Source: Spirochaetaceae bacterium (GTDB lineage Bacteria > Spirochaetota > Spirochaetia > SZUA-6 > DRHE01). Taken from it: a DNA stretch of 33,122 nucleotides. Below, piece after piece: positions 1 to 7,465 of the stretch; the first letter of the stretch is position 1, and every line of letters starts with the position of its first letter. The stretch spans positions 4,024,026-4,057,147 of the forward strand of contig CP070696.1 in the NCBI GenBank assembly GCA_020353535.1, read 5' to 3'. The notes under the pieces are model-generated. The model ran no database searches, was not told the origin of the DNA, and was given only the letters and a program-made list of their open reading frames with translations. The position numbers and the translations under genes were made by a program.

Positions 1-384
1 TTTTCCTCTTTGGCTTTGACAGCTGTCGTCTTCTCTTCAGCTGCTGGTTTTTCCTCTTTGGCTTTGACAGCTGTCGTCTTCTCTACAGCCGCTGGCTTTT
101 CTTCTTTGGCTTTGACAGCTGTCGTCTTCTCTACAGCCGCTGGTGTTTCCTCTTTGGCTTTGGCAGCCGTCTTCTTCTTTTCAGCCGCTGGCTCTTCTTC
201 TTTGGCTTTGGCAGCCGTCTTCTTCTTTTCAGCCGCTGGCTCTTCTTCTTTGGCTTTGGCAGCCGTCTTCTTCTTTTCAGCTGCTGGTGTTTCCTCTTTG
301 GCTTTGGCAGCCGTCTTCTTCTTTTCAGCCGCTGGTGTTTCCTCTTTGGCTTTGGCAGCCGTCTTCTTCTTTTCAGCCGCTGGC
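1..384 (-). repeat. 48-bp tandem repeat, eight in-frame units
   Basis: Units start at 1, 49, 97, 145, 193, 241, 289 and 337, with a decayed ninth unit running to about 410. Each unit is exactly 48 bp, so each encodes 16 residues. Two subtypes are visible: units 1-3 (C-terminal side of the protein) encode an EKTTAVKAK type and units 4-8 an EKKKTAAKAK type. Neighbouring units are nearly identical at the DNA level, including synonymous positions, which points to recent expansion by slippage or unequal recombination. Confidence 0.93.
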
Positions 385-527
385 TTTTCCTCTTTGGTTT
401 TGCTAGCCGGAGTACCGGCACTGGCTGTCGTCTTCTTTTTTGATGCCGGTTCTTTCGATTCTGTTTTAGCATCCAGTCGCGAGCTTTCAGCTCCAACCGG
501 TTGATCTACTTTATTCTCATCACTCAT
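1..527 (-). CDS. Lys/Ala/Glu-rich repeat protein, 3' end outside window; probably ribosomal protein S18 with an N-terminal extension
   Basis: The frame opens at ATG 527, preceded by a strong AGGAGG Shine-Dalgarno at about 535-540, and stays open to the window edge (175 codons). The first 40 or so residues (MSDENKVDQPVGAES...) are polar. They are followed by at least eight copies of a 16-residue unit of the type EEKPAAEKKKTAAKAK. No folded domain is visible in this part. Ribosomal operons commonly run rpsF-ssb-rpsR-rplI, and the two upstream genes here are rpsF and ssb, so the missing C-terminal part is probably S18. That identity is inference from gene order only. A histone H1-like or other basic repeat protein is the alternative. 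The gap to ssb is 57 nt and there is no terminator between them, so co-transcription is likely. The repeats would make a charged, probably disordered tail able to contact RNA or DNA. Confidence 0.75.
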   Translation of the reverse strand, partial: MSDENKVDQPVGAESSRLDAKTESKEPASKKKTTASAGTPASKTKEEKPAAEKKKTAAKAKEETPAAEKKKTAAKAKEETPAAEKKKTAAKAKEEEPAAEKKKTAAKAKEEEPAAEKKKTAAKAKEETPAAVEKTTAVKAKEEKPAAVEKTTAVKAKEEKPAAEEKTTAVKAKEE

Positions 528-584
528 CTAGGAATCCTCCTAATATAACTGTTAAATCTGATGCGATGATTGCGTGGATTCTAC

Positions 585-1010
585 TTAAAACGGGATATCG
601 TCGTCGAAATCGTCGGCAGTCGGTATTTCGGGGGCGGAATACTGAGCCTGCCGGTCGGGGGCAACAGCAGAGCCCTGCTCCGCACTCCGTCCTCCTAAAA
701 GCTGGATATCGTTCACGAAGATCTCCACGCGGCTGCGGGGTTGCCCGTCCTGTTCCCAACGGTTCTGCCGCAGTTCTCCCTGGATACCGATCTGCTTGCC
801 CTTCACCAGATACTGCGCCAGGGCTTCCGCTCTCTTGCCGATCAGTACGCAGTTGAAGAAATTACCCTCATCCTGCCAGGTGTCGTCTTTCTTGACTCTT
901 CGGTTGACAGCCAGGGAGAGATTAGCTATGGCAAAACCGGTGTTTGTATACTTCAACTCTACATCCCTGGTGAGCCTGCCGACCAGGACTACTTGGTTGA
1001 TGTCAGCCAT
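585..1010 (-). CDS. ssb: Single-stranded DNA-binding protein
   Basis: This is a 141-residue protein with the usual SSB layout. An N-terminal OB fold spans about residues 1-105 (MADINQVVLVGRLTRDVELK, then NFFNCVLIGKRAE and a KGKQIGIQGELRQNRW stretch). A short flexible linker follows, and the acidic tip DDDIPF recruits partner proteins such as RecO, PriA and exonuclease I. The protein coats single-stranded DNA during replication, repair and recombination. The start ATG at 1010 has AGGAG nine bases upstream. The gene sits 36 nt after rpsF, the common rpsF-ssb-rpsR order, so expression should follow the ribosomal operon. Confidence 0.97.
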   Translation of the reverse strand: MADINQVVLVGRLTRDVELKYTNTGFAIANLSLAVNRRVKKDDTWQDEGNFFNCVLIGKRAEALAQYLVKGKQIGIQGELRQNRWEQDGQPRSRVEIFVNDIQLLGGRSAEQGSAVAPDRQAQYSAPEIPTADDFDDDIPF

Positions 1011-1046
1011 TGTACATGCTCCTGTTATAATAATACCGTGGTTTTG

Positions 1047-1322
1047 TTACTTGCGAATGAAGAGGTATTTGAGGATTTCACCCCGGAGCTTGAAGGCTTT
1101 GTCGAAGGCTTGGATGTTTTCAGGTTCTGATTCGAACTCGTAGAGGATGTAGAATCCCTTGTTGTTCTTCTTGATCTCGTAGGCTAGATCCCTCTCACCC
1201 ATCTCCTCTTCATTGACAACCTTGCAACCGTTATCTTTGAAAAGTCCCTTGACGAACTCCCTGCCCTCGGCAAGCAGTTCGCCTTCCGGTTTGAAGATAA
1301 GTACAGCCTCGTAGTTTCTCAT
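1047..1322 (-). CDS. rpsF: Small-subunit ribosomal protein S6
   Basis: This 91-residue protein begins MRNYEAVLIFKPEGE and carries the S6 core: a ferredoxin-like fold with the strands around RDLAYEIKKNNKGFYILYEF and a C-terminal LRGEILKYLFIRK. S6 binds 16S rRNA together with S18 in the platform of the small subunit. The start ATG 1322 has a strong GGGAGG Shine-Dalgarno about seven bases upstream. It is the first gene of the operon rpsF-ssb-(probable rpsR), read from the promoter proposed at 1389-1417. The length is slightly shorter than many homologues but complete. Confidence 0.97.
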   Translation of the reverse strand: MRNYEAVLIFKPEGELLAEGREFVKGLFKDNGCKVVNEEEMGERDLAYEIKKNNKGFYILYEFESEPENIQAFDKAFKLRGEILKYLFIRK

Positions 1323-1388
1323 GTCTGATCCTCCCTATGGTCTTAAATGATCCATCCCGCAGAAGGAATGGATAAAGAGGCGAAGCAT

Positions 1389-1417
1389 AAACTAACACAT
1401 CCCCCTGCATTAGTCAA
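1389..1417 (-). promoter_or_regulatory. Probable sigma-70 promoter of the rpsF operon
   Basis: On the minus strand TTGACT (1417-1412) is followed by 17 bases and TAGTTT (1394-1389). The last three spacer bases are TGT, forming an extended -10 element. Transcription would begin near 1382 and leave a leader of about 60 nt before rpsF. The -10 matches consensus at only three of six positions, so the call rests on the good -35, ideal spacing and the TGn motif. Confidence 0.45.
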
Positions 1418-1506
1418 GAAATTACAGATGTGGCGGTCAAGGAAGATCAAGCAGGTGAAGGAAGCGACCGAAAATCTAAAAGGAATCGCGTTCTTCGGCA
1501 GGTACC

Positions 1507-1977
1507 ATGACACGGCGGGTAAATTACGAGGACAACATTTTCTACCTCTCCCTTGTCTTCAAGGGCATCGCAGCGGGTTTGAAACTCAACATCGATACGG
1601 ATCTGTATCGGGACAGAATCATTGAAGATATTCGCTTTTTGGACAAAACCTGCTCCAGCATCTATCAATCGTTGAGAGCGAATCATCTGATGATCGACCG
1701 CCTAACCCACCTCAAAGGTCTGATGAAGCTGAACTCGATCTTCATAGAGCTTTTAGAAGATGTGCTGGAGGAGCGTTATCCACTGGCCAGTGCCCTGGAA
1801 CAGGATTTCGACCTCTTGCAGCGAATCCAGTCCACCCGGGAGGTCGAGCTGGCCGGTCTCAAAGAGATGATCGCGAAGCTTGGTGATGAAGGCGTGGATC
1901 AGGAGCAGATCGTCTCGGAACAGGAATTCAAGTTTCTGCTCTCATCGGACGAAGACCAGGAAGAATCTTCGGATTAG
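1507..1977 (+). CDS. Small conserved-looking protein of unknown function
   Basis: This is a 156-residue protein, mostly helical by composition. The N-terminal 60 residues (MTRRVNYEDNIFYLSLVF...) hold hydrophobic helices. A charged, Glu/Asp-rich C-terminus follows with coiled-coil character around LQRIQSTREVELAGLKEMIA and a tail ending DEDQEESSD. No signal peptide or membrane segment is seen and I do not recognise the family. ATG 1507 is the only usable start because an in-frame stop lies at 1477. The Shine-Dalgarno is poor. The gene is monocistronic and its stop codon overlaps that of the convergent PilZ gene by a few bases (1974-1977), so neither strand has a terminator between them. Confidence 0.75.
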   Translation: MTRRVNYEDNIFYLSLVFKGIAAGLKLNIDTDLYRDRIIEDIRFLDKTCSSIYQSLRANHLMIDRLTHLKGLMKLNSIFIELLEDVLEERYPLASALEQDFDLLQRIQSTREVELAGLKEMIAKLGDEGVDQEQIVSEQEFKFLLSSDEDQEESSD

Positions 1978-3251
1978 CGTGTCTCGTCAAACAGGTCCAG
2001 GGGCGGTGGAGGCGTACCCCCTTCCCAGCGACTCTCCTCCTCCAGCGAATACGGCCGGGCGTACAGCTTTTCGTACAGGAAATTCAGATCTTCCTGGTCT
2101 ATGTCGAGAAATTGCACGCCGAAGTAGCATCTCTCGGCATCTTGGAACTTGCGGCGCACCCTGGAACCGATGACCATTGTTCGTTCCGGGAAACGCACGG
2201 TGATCTGTATGTCTGTATGGATCACAAGGTTATTTGAAAGATCCGAACGCGGGTGGCCGAACAGCAGTCCCGAGGCGCTGATATCGATGATCGGAGCCTC
2301 GTAGCGGCGTTCCATATTGCCGTTTGTGGTGAAGTATCCGGTCAGATGCAGCGAATAGCCCAGAACTCGGGAGAAGTCGTATGCATACTCCAGCAGATCC
2401 CTGGATATCTTCTCCTTCCGGTCCTCCCTGTTGCAGAGGTAGATATAGCCAACCAGATAGAGCTCGTACAGGATCGGACAGAACAACTCGGAATGAATCT
2501 GCTTTTTCTGTTTCTCGTAGAGGATGTTCCCCAATTTGCTGGTAATCACGTGAGGCGCTCTATCCAACGATTCTTCATACTTTACCAGATCCCGGCGGGT
2601 GATTAGGCGTTCATCGGGATAAGGGTCGCTTGCTGGAAAGTCCTCTTCAGTAGAGGGGATCCAGAGCATTTTTCCGGTCGCAGCCATGACCTTTTCTTCG
2701 TATTTGTCCAGTCCCTTGTCGCGCAGCATCACGATCCGGGCTTCACTTACATCGGTTGTGGTTCTTTCGCGAAAGTTTTTGTAGAGGCTCTTGATACTGG
2801 CGTAGTCCAAATCGATGCGGGTATTGACCGCTTCCGGCGAGAGCTCGATGTACCGGTTCGATCGTGGAAAGTTGAGCTCGACTTTCTGGCCTTTGATCGT
2901 GAAGAACACCTCCGCCTTACCGGAAACGTACACCCGCTCGTTCTTTCTCTGAGGATTTTTGTACACCTCATAGGGATGGGCTAGTTTGAGCCGGCCCTCA
3001 GATTTTTCAAGGATCACGGTCTGGAAGGTGTGGAAGTTGTTCTGAAAGAGAAAGTATACCTGCACGTTTTCTTCGACATCGAAAAAGTCAGGATTGCCGC
3101 TGCGGATCTCCACCTCCAGATGCTCATCCCGGATGTCGACAACGGGCCCCGATAGATCTTTTCTCTGACCGAGTATTCTGAGCTCCACATTCTGCTCGAT
3201 CAGAGATTTGAACACGAACTCTTTGACAATTCTACCAACCCTGACGCCCAT
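1974..3251 (-). CDS. PilZ-domain protein, DUF1577-like
   Basis: This is a cytoplasmic protein of about 425 residues without signal peptide. The N-terminal third resembles the YcgR-type barrel (strand-rich, with YFLFQNNFHTFQTVILE and KNPQRKNERVYV). The middle is a long charged region. The C-terminal ~95 residues look like a PilZ fold: ERRYEAPIIDISASGLLF matches the D/NxSxxG signature, followed by strands and CYFGVQFLDID. PilZ domains generally bind cyclic di-GMP. The usual upstream RxxxR is only partly present (ERRYEAP), so binding is not certain. A TTG at 3281 would extend the frame, but ATG 3251 has AGGAG eight bases upstream, inside the last codons of the preceding lipoprotein gene, and is preferred. 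It is the last gene of a four-gene operon. Confidence 0.8.
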   Translation of the reverse strand: MGVRVGRIVKEFVFKSLIEQNVELRILGQRKDLSGPVVDIRDEHLEVEIRSGNPDFFDVEENVQVYFLFQNNFHTFQTVILEKSEGRLKLAHPYEVYKNPQRKNERVYVSGKAEVFFTIKGQKVELNFPRSNRYIELSPEAVNTRIDLDYASIKSLYKNFRERTTTDVSEARIVMLRDKGLDKYEEKVMAATGKMLWIPSTEEDFPASDPYPDERLITRRDLVKYEESLDRAPHVITSKLGNILYEKQKKQIHSELFCPILYELYLVGYIYLCNREDRKEKISRDLLEYAYDFSRVLGYSLHLTGYFTTNGNMERRYEAPIIDISASGLLFGHPRSDLSNNLVIHTDIQITVRFPERTMVIGSRVRRKFQDAERCYFGVQFLDIDQEDLNFLYEKLYARPYSLEEESRWEGGTPPPPLDLFDETR

Positions 3252-3256
3252 TTCAT

Positions 3257-4756
3257 CTACTCCTGGATCAGACGCAGGCAATCCTCCCCTGCCGCTTCAG
3301 GGGCAATGCAATACCTGATCCTCTGTACCTGATTGCTCTTCAGGATAAAAAGATAGTCTCCGGCCGAAAGGTTGTAAAGCGAATCCGCACCCTGGACGGA
3401 GCGCATGGAGGGCAGGCTGAACAGTTCCACGGCTACCATAGCGCCGCCGCTGTCACCTCGGGAACGGACCAGGTACCGTCCCGATTGGATGATTCGCAAC
3501 TTGAAGGCCATTGGATTCTCGCCAACTTCGATTTCCGCGATCCCCGATCCCGGAAAGATCTGCACGGGATCGAATTTTTCGAACACCAGGGTATAGGCGC
3601 CGCTGCCCAGAGGGCCCTCTCCGGTTATTCGAGCGTAGATCCGCCGGGTTCCCAAAAACAGGGGGATAAAGGCGTTGTCCTGGATGCCGCTGTTGTCATC
3701 CGCCAGGATCTCCCGTTTCTGCTCCGAGTACAGCGTTATGCGGGTATCTACCTCCGGGCCAGTGGTATACACCGCGTAGAAATCCGGAATTGTGAAGGAC
3801 AGTTCGACCCAGTCCTGATCCCCCGATAGCAGTGCCCGGTCCTGCTGTGTATCCGGATTAATAGCCCGGGCATCATCGAAGCGGTTGTCCGGCTCGAAGC
3901 TGTCGTTGCTCATACCTGTCAGATCGACGGAAAACACGTAAGGACCCTGAATACTGAAATCATAGGCCAGGAGCTCGGCCACGTAGTACCCTTCCTCCAA
4001 CGTGGTTTCCAGTCGTACATTAGCAAAACCTTCACTTCCGCTTACTTCGAAGGGAATGTTCTCCCCCTCGCGGAACAGCAGCAGCTGCAGATCGATCTCT
4101 GTTTGAGCTTCCAGAACCACGGTTCCGCTTTCGGCTTTGTAGAACCGAAATCTGTCGACATCTCCTGGGGTGATCGATCGGCCAAATCTCTGTGTTCCGA
4201 AAGACGGAACCTGTACCTCGAATCCCGGTGCATCATCCGGTTCGAAGGGATCTTCAATATCCTGGTCGACCCAACCGCCTCCGGGGCTCTGAATCCCTTC
4301 ACTGCCAGGTTGCACAATTCCCGAGGGCTCCAGCAGAGAGATAAGCTCGGGGCTGGATGGAATGTCGACCCGCGTACCCCCGCCCAGGGATCCGTCCGGT
4401 CTGGTGATGCGGCAGATGATGCGCACCCGTCCGGGATAGGTTTGTAACTCCCCTGATACCGTGTAGGTATTGTCTCCTTCCGGCTGCGGGATGATGCGCA
4501 GGCGTTTGTACTCCGCTGCAAGATACAGCTCCAGCTCGCTCCTAAGTCGATCCCCAAGGGTCACTCTTCCGTATTCGTCAGAGAGGAAGGCAAGGATCGT
4601 AAGATTCTGTTCGGGCCGATCAGGTATGGTCTGTAGAAGGAAATTTCCCAACTCGCTCACGGCTCTATCGATATCCTCCAGGGCGTCGGCCGAAAGGCTG
4701 GTGCATGCTCCCACGACAAGGAGGGGTATAAAGAGCAGACGCCAACTGCGTTTCAT
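3257..4756 (-). CDS. Lipoprotein with CsgG/LpoB-like N-terminus and two PPC-like beta domains
   Basis: This is a 499-residue protein. Its signal peptide ends in a lipobox (VVGAC, Cys18), so it is likely a lipoprotein anchored in the periplasm or outer membrane. Residues about 25-140 (LTILAFLSDEYGRVTLGDRL, then YTVSGELQTYPGRVRIIC) resemble the CsgG/FlgO/LpoB-type alpha-beta fold; this is a weak call. Two repeats follow, each starting with an FEPDD or FEPDN turn (about 167 and 285) and holding DVDRFRFY or DQDWVELSF. That is the pattern of PPC-type beta-sandwich domains (bacterial pre-peptidase C-terminal), which usually bind substrate or partners. ATG 4756 overlaps the upstream HD gene by four bases (ATGA), with GGGAGAA as Shine-Dalgarno, indicating translational coupling. 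Confidence 0.85.
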   Translation of the reverse strand: MKRSWRLLFIPLLVVGACTSLSADALEDIDRAVSELGNFLLQTIPDRPEQNLTILAFLSDEYGRVTLGDRLRSELELYLAAEYKRLRIIPQPEGDNTYTVSGELQTYPGRVRIICRITRPDGSLGGGTRVDIPSSPELISLLEPSGIVQPGSEGIQSPGGGWVDQDIEDPFEPDDAPGFEVQVPSFGTQRFGRSITPGDVDRFRFYKAESGTVVLEAQTEIDLQLLLFREGENIPFEVSGSEGFANVRLETTLEEGYYVAELLAYDFSIQGPYVFSVDLTGMSNDSFEPDNRFDDARAINPDTQQDRALLSGDQDWVELSFTIPDFYAVYTTGPEVDTRITLYSEQKREILADDNSGIQDNAFIPLFLGTRRIYARITGEGPLGSGAYTLVFEKFDPVQIFPGSGIAEIEVGENPMAFKLRIIQSGRYLVRSRGDSGGAMVAVELFSLPSMRSVQGADSLYNLSAGDYLFILKSNQVQRIRYCIAPEAAGEDCLRLIQE

Positions 4757-5304
4757 AAATCCAGTTCTCCCGCTATACTCTGCATCGCCCCTAAAGCGAT
4801 GGCGGCAAACTCCTCCAACGGTATCCCCGCTTGTTCACATAGGAGGATACTTTCCCGTGAGACCTTGCGGGCAAACTCCTTTTTCTTCATTCTCTTGACC
4901 ACGGATTCGGGTTTCACCGAGGCAAGTTTCTTGTCGGGCATGACCAGAGCCGTTGCCACGATCAGACCCGTGATACTCTCAGCCGCCGTGATGGCGTAGT
5001 CCAATTTGTCGGTTCTCTGCAGGCCCAACCCGTCGGCATTATGGGCCAAAATCGCCCTGATGATCTCCCGGCTTACGCCATGCTCCTGTAGAATTTCTTC
5101 ACTCTTTCGCCCATGTTCCTGCGGGTCCTGGGTGATATCGAAGTCCAGATCGTGCAGCATGCCCATGATCCACCAGGTATCCGCATCACCTCCGAGCCGA
5201 CCGGCCAGGCGTTCCATGATCGCCGCTGTAGCCAGACTGTGTTTCTTCAGCCAATCGCTCTGTACGTACTGATCGAGTAGTTGAACTGCTTGTTCGCGTT
5301 CCAT
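4753..5304 (-). CDS. HD-domain hydrolase-like protein
   Basis: This 183-residue protein has a small HD fold. SDWLKKHSLATAAIMERLA supplies the first His, MGMLHDLDFDIT the HD pair, and ILAHNADGLG and DKLDYAITAAESI the later His and Asp. These would bind one or two divalent metals and hydrolyse a phosphoester, typically a nucleotide. Substrate cannot be read from sequence. An ATG at 5325 exists but has no Shine-Dalgarno. ATG 5304 has GGGAGA about ten bases upstream and lies one base after the stop of the preceding lipoprotein gene, so it is chosen. The four-base overlap with the downstream lipoprotein suggests coupled translation. Confidence 0.87.
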   Translation of the reverse strand: MEREQAVQLLDQYVQSDWLKKHSLATAAIMERLAGRLGGDADTWWIMGMLHDLDFDITQDPQEHGRKSEEILQEHGVSREIIRAILAHNADGLGLQRTDKLDYAITAAESITGLIVATALVMPDKKLASVKPESVVKRMKKKEFARKVSRESILLCEQAGIPLEEFAAIALGAMQSIAGELDL

Positions 5305-5305
5305 G

Positions 5306-6022
5306 CTATTGAATCTCCCATCCATAAGTTGAAGGGTAGTACTTCTCCTTCTCCCGTACGTAGTCCTGATTCATGGTTTCAAAATCGATTTGTACGTCGG
5401 ACACGTACCATCTACCGCCGGATTTGTCCAGGTACAACTCCCCTTCACATACCCCCGGAGATCCAAACAAACGGATGTTCATCCAGGCCGTGCGGTTTTG
5501 GAAAACCGATGAACTCTCATCCCCCTGTCCCTTGGATTCCGTAGTAATCGATCCGATTCGGTAGTTGACCGGGACTAGTTCCCGCTGCAAATAATAATTG
5601 ATCGAATTCGACAGCTCTTGCCGCACACTGTTGTGGAGGGAATCTCCCAGCACCGTCCCTTCCTGCAGGGCGTTCAAGAAGCGTGTCGTGACCGACACCA
5701 TTTCCTGAGCGCTGCGCTCGATCCCCACCAGATCGGCCAGAGGTCCGATTTTAAAATCCTCAGGCAATACCTGGGCTGATTCTATAGTTAAAAGTCTCTG
5801 CTGCTCCGATTGCTGGGTTGTAGAGGGCTGCGGCTGCTCCGAGGGAGCTGCCTGGGTCAAGGTGATTTCCCGTTTGCTCACCACCTCCCCGGCGTTGTTT
5901 TCCACCGCTTGAACCGGAGGGCTGGTAGATTCCGGGGATGCGGATTTCTCGGTTTTATCGCCCCGGGCGCAGGATACCAGACCGAGAAGGAGTATCAGAG
6001 GGAAGGCAATCCAAGGTCTCAC
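5306..6022 (-). CDS. Lipoprotein of unknown function, first gene of operon
   Basis: This is a 238-residue protein with signal peptide MRPWIAFPLILLLGLVSC and lipobox LVSC (Cys18). A low-complexity Ser/Pro/Gln/Glu linker follows to about residue 75, then a folded domain of about 150 residues with no motif I can name (it contains FLNALQEGTVLGDSLHNSV and a C-terminal ESSSVFQNRTAWMNIRLF strand region). It is probably tethered to a membrane facing the periplasm. Start is GTG 6022. There is no Shine-Dalgarno, and promoter elements at 6056-6028 would place transcription start at or next to this GTG, so the message may be leaderless. It heads the operon that ends with the PilZ protein. Confidence 0.82.
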   Translation of the reverse strand: MRPWIAFPLILLLGLVSCARGDKTEKSASPESTSPPVQAVENNAGEVVSKREITLTQAAPSEQPQPSTTQQSEQQRLLTIESAQVLPEDFKIGPLADLVGIERSAQEMVSVTTRFLNALQEGTVLGDSLHNSVRQELSNSINYYLQRELVPVNYRIGSITTESKGQGDESSSVFQNRTAWMNIRLFGSPGVCEGELYLDKSGGRWYVSDVQIDFETMNQDYVREKEKYYPSTYGWEIQ

Positions 6023-6027
6023 ACTTT

Positions 6028-6056
6028 TTTCTATCAGATCGGGCGCGCTTCGTCAA
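6028..6056 (-). promoter_or_regulatory. Probable promoter of the lipoprotein-HD-lipoprotein-PilZ operon
   Basis: On the minus strand TTGACG (6056-6051), 17 bases, then TAGAAA (6033-6028). Transcription would begin about 6022-6021, that is, on the GTG start codon. Five of six -35 positions and four of six -10 positions match the sigma-70 consensus. Confidence 0.5.
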
Positions 6057-6113
6057 AGGGAGGACGCGAAGGAGTTTATGATAATGGCGATGCCTTCCTC
6101 CAATCAAAAATCC

Positions 6114-6122
6114 TGGTATAAT
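6114..6122 (+). promoter_or_regulatory. Extended -10 promoter for the HD phosphohydrolase operon
   Basis: TGG followed by a perfect TATAAT (6117-6122) forms an extended -10 element. The -35 region is poor (TTCCTC at 6095-6100), as is usual for extended -10 promoters. Transcription should start near 6129-6130, so the ATG at 6121 would not be transcribed and the next in-frame ATG, 6136, would have a leader of only about six bases. Confidence 0.6.
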
Positions 6123-6135
6123 GCTGTTTACGATT

Positions 6136-7461
6136 ATGGACGGGTTATCAGCTGTAATCAATCACCTCAGTTCGGAGCACAGTGAACCGATAAAGGATCC
6201 GGTTTGGAAAAATATACGTCTATCCCGAGGGTTGCTTCGGATTGCCTCTCACGAAGCTTTTCAGAAGTTGAACGGGATTCGCCAGCTTGGACCAACCTAC
6301 CTTGTGTATCCCGGGGCTACCCACACCCGCCTCAACCACAGCCTGGGCGTATTCCACCTGGCCCGGCGGATGATGACCCACCTCCTTGGTACTTCCAGAG
6401 GCGACACAAACACCACTTCCCATCCTGTGGTGACCAGCCTCACCCTGGAAGGCACCAAAGCCTTCCTCTGTGCCGCCCTGCTTCATGATCTTGGTCATTA
6501 CCCCTACGCCCACTCCCTGAAGGACGTGGGACTGCGCGGCCACGAGTCTCTGACCGCAGAGCGGATTCTCCAGGCCGATCTTTCTCAGCTGATCCGCGAA
6601 GCTGTAGGAACGGATCCTGAGTTGGTAGCGGCGATCATTGACCCCTCCCTGCCCCACAGCGCCGCAGCGCAGCTGGTGTTTTTTCGAAATCTTCTCTCCG
6701 GAGTGCTCGATCCGGACAAGCTCGACTATCTGAATAGGGATGCCTACTTCTGTGGCGTACCCCAAGGTACCCAGGATGTTGATTTTATCCTGGCCGAGAT
6801 CCGGCCGCAGAGCAACGGTCTGGCGGTAACGGAGAAGGGCTTGAGCGCGGTGGAAAGCATCCTGTTCTCCAAATATCTTATGTACAAAACCGTGTATTGG
6901 CATAAGACGGTGCGTATAGCCACGGCCATGATCAAGAAGGCGATTCTTCTTGCCCTGAAGCAGGGTATCCTGCAATCCCGGGATCTGTACTGGTTGGATG
7001 ACTACGAGTTTTTTGCATCTACCGCAAAGCAAATCTTTGAACCTTTTGAGCTGATCCGGAGAGTACGGGAACGACGGCTGTTCAAACTGGTCACCGCTGT
7101 TTCCTTCGATCCCGATAACCAGCTGCACCGCCGTCTGCAGGATGTTCACAACCGTCTGGATTTTGAAGCGGAGCTTGCCAGAGAGGTCCAGACACTGCTG
7201 GGCCGGAATTTGCCTGAGCAGAGTTTGATCATCGATGTGCCCGAACCGATCAATTTCGAGATCGATCTTCCAGTTCTACATACTGAGACAGGAGAGGTTA
7301 CGGTCTATGAACGATCACGCAGTGTGTTCAGCAGGGAGAGTGTTCAATCCTTTGTGCGCTCGCTGAGAACCATATCTTTGTTCGCCGAAGCGGAAGATGA
7401 TCTCAACCGTGCTTTGGCCAAAATTGATGCCGGGAAGATCCTAGCTGAGGGAATGGGGTAG
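6136..7461 (+). CDS. HD-domain phosphohydrolase (COG1078, dNTPase/SAMHD1-like)
   Basis: This 441-residue cytoplasmic protein has the family layout. IKDPVWKNIRLS comes near the N-terminus, then GATHTRLNHSLGVFHLA, then ALLHDLGHYPYAHSL with the HD pair, and DPDKLDYLNRDAYFCG with the last metal-binding Asp. Members hydrolyse dNTPs or related phosphoesters; the substrate here is unknown. The C-terminal 200 residues are less conserved. The frame also allows ATG 6121, but that ATG overlaps the perfect -10 element, so 6136 is preferred. Neither has a Shine-Dalgarno. The next gene begins four bases after the stop, indicating an operon. Confidence 0.92.
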   Translation: MDGLSAVINHLSSEHSEPIKDPVWKNIRLSRGLLRIASHEAFQKLNGIRQLGPTYLVYPGATHTRLNHSLGVFHLARRMMTHLLGTSRGDTNTTSHPVVTSLTLEGTKAFLCAALLHDLGHYPYAHSLKDVGLRGHESLTAERILQADLSQLIREAVGTDPELVAAIIDPSLPHSAAAQLVFFRNLLSGVLDPDKLDYLNRDAYFCGVPQGTQDVDFILAEIRPQSNGLAVTEKGLSAVESILFSKYLMYKTVYWHKTVRIATAMIKKAILLALKQGILQSRDLYWLDDYEFFASTAKQIFEPFELIRRVRERRLFKLVTAVSFDPDNQLHRRLQDVHNRLDFEAELAREVQTLLGRNLPEQSLIIDVPEPINFEIDLPVLHTETGEVTVYERSRSVFSRESVQSFVRSLRTISLFAEAEDDLNRALAKIDAGKILAEGMG

Positions 7462-7465
7462 AAGC

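Noticed and set aside
10..504. Long open frame on the plus strand opposite the repeat gene (Ala/Phe/Ser repeats)
   Set aside because: It is the mirror of the 48-bp tandem repeat coding on the minus strand, whose frame has a strong Shine-Dalgarno and sits in the rpsF-ssb operon. A repeat with period divisible by three opens several frames by chance.
6220..7149. 309-codon minus-strand frame opposite the HD phosphohydrolase
   Set aside because: The plus frame carries complete HD motifs; the minus frame has no family resemblance or ribosome site.
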